A stretch of DNA of 43,337 bases, from contig NZ_KB899636.1 in the NCBI RefSeq assembly GCF_000378405.1, forward strand, positions 862,798-906,134, read 5' to 3'. Below, one piece after another: positions 38,650 to 43,337 of this stretch (position 1 is its first letter; each line of letters opens with the position of its first letter). The notes under the pieces are model-generated. The model was not told the origin of the DNA. It was given only the letters and a program-made list of their open reading frames with translations, and did not search any database. This DNA is from Succinimonas amylolytica DSM 2873 (GTDB taxonomy: Bacteria > Pseudomonadota > Gammaproteobacteria > Enterobacterales > Succinivibrionaceae). Both the position numbers and the translations under genes were made by a program.

Positions 38650-40557
38650 ATGGAAAATTCTTCTGCATTTATTTCGTTAAGACAGCTTATTATTGATGGT
38701 AAAGAGAGAGGATATCTTACAAAATCAGAGATCAAAGAGCATTTGCCTGCCGAATTTGAGGATGATGAAAAACTGGAGGATTTTTTCCAGCGCTGCGAGG
38801 AAATGGATATTCAGATTTATGACAAGCCGCCTGAATCTGACGATCTGATTCTGAACCAGACAGCCTCTGAAACCGAAAAGATGATATCCGATATTGGAAA
38901 GACTTCGGATCCGGTAAGAATGTACATGAGGGAAATGGGAAGTGTGGGACTTCTGGATCGCAAAACAGAGGTGCAGATAGCCAGACGAATCGAAGAAAGT
39001 GTGCGCGGAGTACAGTCATGTCTAGGGCGCTGTCCTTTAGTGGTAAAGCAGTTTCTGGATCAGTTTCAGGAGATTTCCAGTCAGAATTCCCGGGTATCCG
39101 ACCTGGTTTCAGGTTTCCGTCCTGAAAGCGAAGAAGAGGCAGAAGGAGATGATGTCAGGGAAGATGAGGCACCTTCATCCGATACCGGGAATATTGATGA
39201 TCTGGCAGATGCTTCCGGGGAAATATCTGAGGATGAGCCTGCCGGTTCCGATAATGATGCGGATGATGATGGTGATGTCGGAGCTGTTAAGGATGACGGG
39301 GACATGGATGATGCCGGGGGAACCGGGCCGTCTCTAGAGGAGGTTGCAGCTCAGATGGTTTATCTGGAGAAGGCTTACCGTTCTTTTGAGAAGTCCCGTG
39401 TTAAAAACGGTCTCAGACACTCGCAGACCCATCGGGCCCTTACGATAATGGAGAAGGAGTTTGTCAGATTCAAACTGCCCCAAAAGGAGCTTTCCTATCT
39501 TTCACGGGTAGCGCAGGATCATTTTTCGGAAATGCGTCCTCATGACGATTACATGTCAGATCTCCTTAAGAAGCGCTGTTCCATGGATCTTCCATCATAT
39601 CGCAAGTATTATCTCGATAACAAAAAGCCCTTTGACAAGGATTGGTTTGATGCGGTTACAGGGCAGAATTGTCCTTTCGCAGCCAAGATGCTGGGACTTC
39701 GAACGCAGATTCTTGATGAGCTTGAGAGAATTTCGGGTATTGAGGACAAGATCTGTATCGAGATTTATAAACTCCGGGATCTGAAAAAGGAGCTTATTCT
39801 ACTGGATCAGAATGCCCAGAAAGCCAAAGGGGAGATGATTAATGCCAACCTCAGGCTGGTAATATCCATTGCCAAGAAGTATACCGGAAGAGGCATGCAG
39901 TTTCTGGATCTGGTTCAGGAGGGCAATATTGGCCTTATGAAGGCTGTGGATAAGTTTGAATACAAGAGAGGCTTCAAGTTTTCCACTTATGCCACCTGGT
40001 GGATTCGGCAGGCTATTACCAGATCCATAGCGGATCAGGCCCGAACCATCAGAATTCCGGTACATATGATAGAGACTATCAACAAGCTTAACCGGGTTTC
40101 CCGGCAAATGCTTCAGGAGAATGGCAAGGAGCCCACTCCGGAGGATCTGGCAAAGAGGATGGGGCTTCCGGTGGACAAGATCCGGAAGGTTATGAAAATT
40201 TCCAAGGAACCTGTTTCCATGGAGAAGCCGGTGGGGGATGATGAGGATTCTCATTACGGGGATTTTCTGGAGGATACCACGCTGCCGATTCCCGCCGATG
40301 TTGCTACAGTCGACAGTCTCAGGGACATTACTGAAAAAGCTTTGAGCGGACTCTCTCCCCGTGAGGCTCGTGTTATCAGGATGCGTTTCGGTATTGGGAT
40401 GAATTCGGATCATACTCTTGAAGAGGTTGGCAAGCAGTTTGACGTTACCCGGGAAAGAATACGTCAGATTGAGGCCAAGGCTTTGCGCAAGCTACGACAT
40501 CCCAGCCGATCTACTGCGCTCCGCAGCTTCTTGGACAGCAATCAGGAAGCGGTTTAG
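38650..40557 (+). CDS. rpoD: Housekeeping RNA polymerase sigma factor RpoD (second copy)
   Basis: A 635-residue primary sigma factor closer to enteric RpoD than its upstream neighbour. Region 1.1 is at about 1-60, [11 protein letters not shown] at about 88, an acidic non-conserved tract at about 160-230, and region 2 from [20 protein letters not shown] (about 400). Region 2.4 [20 protein letters not shown] is identical to the enteric sequence, and region 4.2 [20 protein letters not shown] is as well (residues about 595-614). The start has AAGG 8 nt upstream. It ends with a clear terminator. It is most likely the true housekeeping sigma. Confidence 0.95.
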   Translation: MENSSAFISLRQLIIDGKERGYLTKSEIKEHLPAEFEDDEKLEDFFQRCEEMDIQIYDKPPESDDLILNQTASETEKMISDIGKTSDPVRMYMREMGSVGLLDRKTEVQIARRIEESVRGVQSCLGRCPLVVKQFLDQFQEISSQNSRVSDLVSGFRPESEEEAEGDDVREDEAPSSDTGNIDDLADASGEISEDEPAGSDNDADDDGDVGAVKDDGDMDDAGGTGPSLEEVAAQMVYLEKAYRSFEKSRVKNGLRHSQTHRALTIMEKEFVRFKLPQKELSYLSRVAQDHFSEMRPHDDYMSDLLKKRCSMDLPSYRKYYLDNKKPFDKDWFDAVTGQNCPFAAKMLGLRTQILDELERISGIEDKICIEIYKLRDLKKELILLDQNAQKAKGEMINANLRLVISIAKKYTGRGMQFLDLVQEGNIGLMKAVDKFEYKRGFKFSTYATWWIRQAITRSIADQARTIRIPVHMIETINKLNRVSRQMLQENGKEPTPEDLAKRMGLPVDKIRKVMKISKEPVSMEKPVGDDEDSHYGDFLEDTTLPIPADVATVDSLRDITEKALSGLSPREARVIRMRFGIGMNSDHTLEEVGKQFDVTRERIRQIEAKALRKLRHPSRSTALRSFLDSNQEAV

Positions 40558-40602
40558 ACTTCAGGATATTCAGGCAGAATTCAGGGTAATTTCAGGTAAA
40601 GA

Positions 40603-40626
40603 GGGCTTTTAAACAGGCCCTTTTTT
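40603..40626 (+). terminator. Rho-independent terminator after rpoD
   Basis: GGGC (40603-40606) pairs with GCCC (40617-40620), followed by six T residues. Confidence 0.75.
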
Positions 40627-40756
40627 ATCTGCCAAAGGGATACCAGAGTGGATACTGGCATATAACTGCGTTTTTCAAGGCTGTCAGGATTTTGAGAATA
40701 TGTAAAAATAGCGGTATTGGGCGGTTTTTACTGGTTAAAAAAGTTTGTTGGAGATG

Positions 40757-40785
40757 TAGACAATGTTCATTTTGACTTGTATAAT
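40757..40785 (+). promoter_or_regulatory. Promoter of tRNA-Ile2
   Basis: TAGACA (40757-40762), 17-nt spacer and TATAAT (40780-40785), 14 nt before the mature tRNA, with a pyrimidine/GC-rich discriminator as in stable-RNA promoters. Confidence 0.8.
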
Positions 40786-40799
40786 TGCTTCCGTTCCGC

Positions 40800-40876
40800 G
40801 GCCCATTAGCTCAGTCGGTTAGAGCAGACGACTCATAATCGTTTGGTCCACTGTTCAAGTCAGTGATGGGCCACCA
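40800..40876 (+). tRNA. ileX: tRNA-Ile2 (CAU anticodon, lysidine type)
   Basis: The cloverleaf is complete: acceptor GGCCCAT/ATGGGCC, D-stem GCTC/GAGC, anticodon stem GACGA/TCGTT with loop CTCATAA (anticodon CAT at 40834-40836), T-stem CACTG/CAGTG with loop TTCAAGT, and an encoded ACCA 3' end. The sequence resembles E. coli ileX rather than either methionine tRNA, so C34 is expected to be changed to lysidine by TilS to read AUA codons. Confidence 0.93.
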
Positions 40877-40918
40877 TAGGGATTCTTCCTAAGTCTTCAT
40901 TTCTTTTTTCATTTTCTG

Positions 40919-42274
40919 ATGTCTTCAATCACCGTAACTGTCTCAGATTTCACTGTTGAAGGAATTGGTCTGGGAGTATATAACGGAAAAAAAGTTTTTG
41001 TACCCGGTGTTTTTCCGGGAGAAACTGCTGTTGTCGAGTCTATTGTCGAAAAGACAGGATATATTTCCGGAAAGCTTCTGAAAATTATTGACAAAAGTCC
41101 GGACAGAATTTCGGATTTTTGCGCCATTAGGTGCGGCGGATGCTCCTTTACCGGCCTTTCCTATGAAGCAGAGCTTCGATTCAAATCTGATTATCTGCTG
41201 CGGCTTTACGGAGATCTTCCGGGCTTCACCGGGGCGCTTTACCGTGGGGTTACCGGAATGAAAGATCCATTCCGTTACCGTAATAAGGCTGTTTATATGG
41301 GAGGGCGTGATCAGGACGGCAGATTTGTTCTTGGTCTTTACGAACGAGCTTCCCACATAATTGCCGCTATTCCTGACTGCAGTCTGGAGCCGGTCTGGAT
41401 GAATCGGCTCAGAAATGGAGTACGGGATTTTATAAATGGTCATGACGACGATCCGGAAATGACAGATTTTGCTGAAAATCTTAGATACCTGTTTTTAAGA
41501 GGGCGGGCAGCAGGAGATTCAGTGGTTCTCGATGCTGGACGATGTGCGGTGCTGGTTCTAAGACGAGGTTTTGTTCCTGAACCGGTGCTGAGGTATCTGA
41601 AAACGGCGGGGATTTCCAATATTATCATTAATTTCAACAGCACTTCAGGAAACCGGATTTTCGGGGAGAATTTCCAGGTTGTCAGTGGGAATCCTTACGC
41701 AGTAATGCCTCTTTATGATCGGCTTTTTCTTGTCAAGCCAGAGTCTTTTTTTCAGATAAATACAGAGATTACCGAAAAACTTTATGACAAGGCCATTCAG
41801 CTTTTGAATCCGGCACCTGATTCTGTGATAGCAGATCTTTATTCCGGTATTGGTACCATATCGTTGCGTTTGTCCGAAAGAGTTCTTGAGGTATATGGAA
41901 TAGAGGTGATTTCGGAGGCAGTCAGGGATGCGGAAAATAACAGCAGGGGATTCGGCATTACCAATGCCAGGTTTTATGCAGGATTAGTGGAAGAGGTGCT
42001 CCCGAAGCTTGTTGATGAGGGCGTGAAGTTTGACGGTGTAATTCTGGATCCGGCCAGAAAAGGACTTGAGGAAAGCGTTATAAACACCCTGGCTGCTCTT
42101 GATGTTCCTGTAATTGTGTACATATCATGCAATCCAAAAACCCAGAAACGGGATATAGCGCTGTTTCTGAAACTCGGTTACCGGATGGATTGTCTATATG
42201 CTTTTGACATGTTCCCGCACACCTGCCACGTAGAATCAGTGGTAAAGCTCACTCGAGTCAGGAAGTGCAAATAA
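40919..42274 (+). CDS. rlmD: 23S rRNA (uracil-1939-C5)-methyltransferase
   Basis: A TrmA/RumA-family enzyme that methylates U1939 of 23S rRNA with SAM. The N-terminal TRAM domain (2-55) is followed by the 4Fe-4S cysteines C-N5-C-N2-C in CAIRCGGC (about residues 62-73), with a fourth at IPDCSLEP (about 155). The methyltransferase part has FFQINTEITEKLYD (about 277-290), DLYSGIGTISL (about 305-315), GVILDPARKGLE (about 374-385) and the catalytic YISCNPKT (about 400-407). The 451 residues fit the family. It starts 42 nt after the tRNA, with no Shine-Dalgarno I can see, so it is probably read from the tRNA promoter. Confidence 0.92.
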   Translation: MSSITVTVSDFTVEGIGLGVYNGKKVFVPGVFPGETAVVESIVEKTGYISGKLLKIIDKSPDRISDFCAIRCGGCSFTGLSYEAELRFKSDYLLRLYGDLPGFTGALYRGVTGMKDPFRYRNKAVYMGGRDQDGRFVLGLYERASHIIAAIPDCSLEPVWMNRLRNGVRDFINGHDDDPEMTDFAENLRYLFLRGRAAGDSVVLDAGRCAVLVLRRGFVPEPVLRYLKTAGISNIIINFNSTSGNRIFGENFQVVSGNPYAVMPLYDRLFLVKPESFFQINTEITEKLYDKAIQLLNPAPDSVIADLYSGIGTISLRLSERVLEVYGIEVISEAVRDAENNSRGFGITNARFYAGLVEEVLPKLVDEGVKFDGVILDPARKGLEESVINTLAALDVPVIVYISCNPKTQKRDIALFLKLGYRMDCLYAFDMFPHTCHVESVVKLTRVRKCK

Positions 42275-42301
42275 TGCCACTTTTAGGGCTAGGGATCGCG
42301 T

Positions 42302-42412
42302 TTTGCGTGGTCTGAAACCCGATATGAGGATGAAATTCAGCAGGAGCTTTTGGAACACCTCATTTCAGACAGAGTGCCATTAGAATGTTTTTGCAGCAAA
42401 TATGCGGATTGA
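42302..42412 (+). pseudogene. Degraded, internally deleted copy of the downstream small protein
   Basis: This 36-codon frame reads FAW, then SETRYEDEI, LISDR and CFCSKYAD before a stop. It matches FAW, SESEYDEI, IIADR and RFRSKYVD of the 95-residue protein at 42598-42885 in the same order, with about 16 residues missing after FAW and no recognisable start. A truncated relic of a tandem paralog is the simplest reading. The nucleotide string GCAGCAAATATG is shared by both. Confidence 0.55.
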
Positions 42413-42524
42413 GCTTCAGGTTACTAAACCGGCAAAATATGGTACTGGATATCTTTCTGACGGACGGGTTCAGAAAAGACTTAAAATTCATGTAAGTGAC
42501 TATCCTCGGGATTATAAGAAATAG
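42402..42524 (+). CDS. Possible 40-residue small protein, unknown
   Basis: An ATG frame starting MRIELQVTKPAKYGTGYLSD and ending YPRDYKK, basic and hydrophilic. It overlaps the end of the degraded paralog in another frame. No good Shine-Dalgarno is present and no family was recognised, so it may be a chance frame or a fragment. Confidence 0.25.
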   Translation: MRIELQVTKPAKYGTGYLSDGRVQKRLKIHVSDYPRDYKK

Positions 42525-42597
42525 TGACATACGTGGGATAAGATGTGGAGCTTATACGATTCTGGGTACTGATTATTGGGATTGTTGGAGGAAATTC

Positions 42598-42885
42598 ATG
42601 GATAAAAATAAGGACTGTGATTTTCGGGTAATTTCAAATCAGGTGAGATTTGGCTGCGGATACCGGACACAGAATGGAAAAAGGCAGTACTTTGCATGGC
42701 ATGGAGTCCCGAGCCGCAATGATGATTTCTTTACCACAAGCCTGATCAGCGAGAGCGAGTATGATGAGATCTGTGATGAGTACCCGGAAGAAATTATTGC
42801 CGACAGAGCTACTGGAGAGCGCTTTCGCAGCAAATATGTGGACAACCATCAGGTGATTCTGGAGGGGTGGAACGAATTGCTGTGA
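42598..42885 (+). CDS. Uncharacterised 95-residue protein
   Basis: I do not recognise this protein. A strong Shine-Dalgarno GGAGGAA (42587-42593) five bases before the ATG fixes the start, although the frame is open from 42496. It has no signal peptide or membrane segment. The N-terminal third is basic (CDFRVISNQVRFGCGYRTQN) and the C-terminal part acidic (SESEYDEICDEYPEE), ending VILEGWNELL. A damaged paralog lies just upstream and IS66 debris just downstream, which places it in an accessory region. A small immunity- or antitoxin-type role is conceivable, but there is no direct evidence. Confidence 0.6.
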   Translation: MDKNKDCDFRVISNQVRFGCGYRTQNGKRQYFAWHGVPSRNDDFFTTSLISESEYDEICDEYPEEIIADRATGERFRSKYVDNHQVILEGWNELL

Positions 42886-43050
42886 TGTAACCGCAACTAC
42901 CAAACACCGGTTTTTGGAAATTTCCGTGCATGTATGCAGAAACGGGGCTGTAGTTTCATTATCTTGCGTCGGAATATAGCGGATTGGCTAGTGATATTTT
43001 CGAGGTATTGATATTAGGTCTTAAACCGTCTTTTTAAGGCTTCAGGGTTT
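42886..43050. other. Non-coding stretch before the IS66 relic
   Basis: No gene or clear structure is seen between the small protein and the IS66 fragment. Confidence 0.35.
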
Positions 43051-43337
43051 TATCATACGTTCCTGTCTATGAGGAAAGCTCTGCCGGCTCAGAATGATGA
43101 AACGCCGGCCGTGATAGCCGGGATTAATCCGGAAAAGGATTCTCTTCCGAAGACTGTATTTGGCTTTTCCTTTGCGGCTCAGACAATCGCTGAAAGAATG
43201 CGGAATCGCATCCCGCTGAACAGAATAGCGCAAGGAAATCAGCAATAGCCTGGGATTTAATGTCTCAAGGCAGCAGCTGGCAAGGTATTCAGCTTTTTCA
43301 GCAGAATGGATACTGCCGGCATACGAATATCTGAAGG
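43051..43337 (+). pseudogene. IS66-family transposase fragment, frameshifted, cut by the window edge
   Basis: Frame 1 (ATG at 43069, stop at 43246) contains LPKTVFGFSFAAQTIAERMR followed by IPLNR, which follows the pattern of the IS66 TnpC segment usually reading xPKSxATPSLVAxIMxxKYxxxxPLYRQE. At about 43228 the homology moves to another frame, EISNSLGFNVSRQQLARY then AEWILPAYEYLK, matching the next IS66 part (LGVxLSRQTxAxW, YLxPLYxxL). The zinc-finger N-terminus is not found upstream. This is therefore a 5'-truncated, frameshifted relic. The rest lies beyond the window. Confidence 0.6.

Noticed and set aside
38646-38651. TATAAT overlapping the start codon of the second sigma gene, as a promoter
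   Set aside because: A start site would fall inside the gene and no -35 hexamer lies at the right distance. AAGG serves as ribosome-binding site instead.
40800-40876. The tRNA as a methionine tRNA
   Set aside because: The anticodon is CAT, but the stems and loop sequence follow E. coli ileX, and the acceptor and D-arm differ from initiator and elongator methionine tRNAs.

Overview
The window looks like a chromosomal segment of a gammaproteobacterium of about 50% GC (judged by eye). The evidence is the run tsaE-amiB-mutL-miaA-hfq-hflX-hflK-hflC-purA, the prmA-fis pair, a MutL C-terminus without the endonuclease motif (the MutH-type lineage), and rplU-rpmA-obgE next to ispB. A YjjPB-type carboxylate exporter and a degraded glucose-type PTS protein would suit a fermentative, succinate-forming gut or rumen bacterium such as a member of the Succinivibrionaceae. 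That placement is an inference and was not tested.

Layout. 1-234: terminator-like hairpin between two 11-bp direct repeats. 235-3785 (-): a BrxD-like ATPase and BrxHI-like helicase pair directly downstream of fis. 3923-6905 (-): fis, prmA and a membrane protein resembling a PTS EIIBC that has lost its catalytic residues. 7148-8926 (+): recJ. 8989-10354 (-): polyphosphate glucokinase and a ComFB-family protein. 10502-11698 (-): queG, whose start codon overlaps that of the divergent nnr. 11697-25054 (+): nnr, tsaE, amiB, mutL, miaA, hfq, hflX, hflK, hflC, purA. 25381-28332 (+): a REC-HD-GYP response-regulator gene split by a complete, AT-rich IS1634-type insertion sequence (25852-27679, 5-bp target duplication TTGAA). 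28348-29310 (-): ispB. 29643-34063 (+): rplU, rpmA, obgE, yjjP, yjjB, folA, apaH. 34361-40557 (+): dnaG followed by two full-length RpoD-type sigma factors in tandem. 40800-42274 (+): tRNA-Ile2(CAU) and rlmD. 42275-43337: accessory debris with a small unknown protein, a degraded copy of it and a frameshifted IS66 transposase fragment.

How the genes fit together. Most of the window is housekeeping: translation quality and ribosome function (tsaE, miaA, queG, rlmD, hflX, obgE, L21, L27, prmA, tRNA-Ile2), DNA repair and replication (mutL, recJ, dnaG), envelope and proteolysis control (amiB, hflKC), and cofactor or nucleotide metabolism (nnr, folA, purA, ispB, apaH). The unusual points are the tandem sigma-70 paralogs, an hflX gene that appears to start at ATT, the inactivated PTS-like protein translationally overlapped with prmA, the two-gene BREX-related cassette without other BREX genes in view, and the fresh IS disruption of a cyclic-di-GMP phosphodiesterase gene. 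Two genes usual in these neighbourhoods, dusB before fis and rpsU before dnaG, are absent here.
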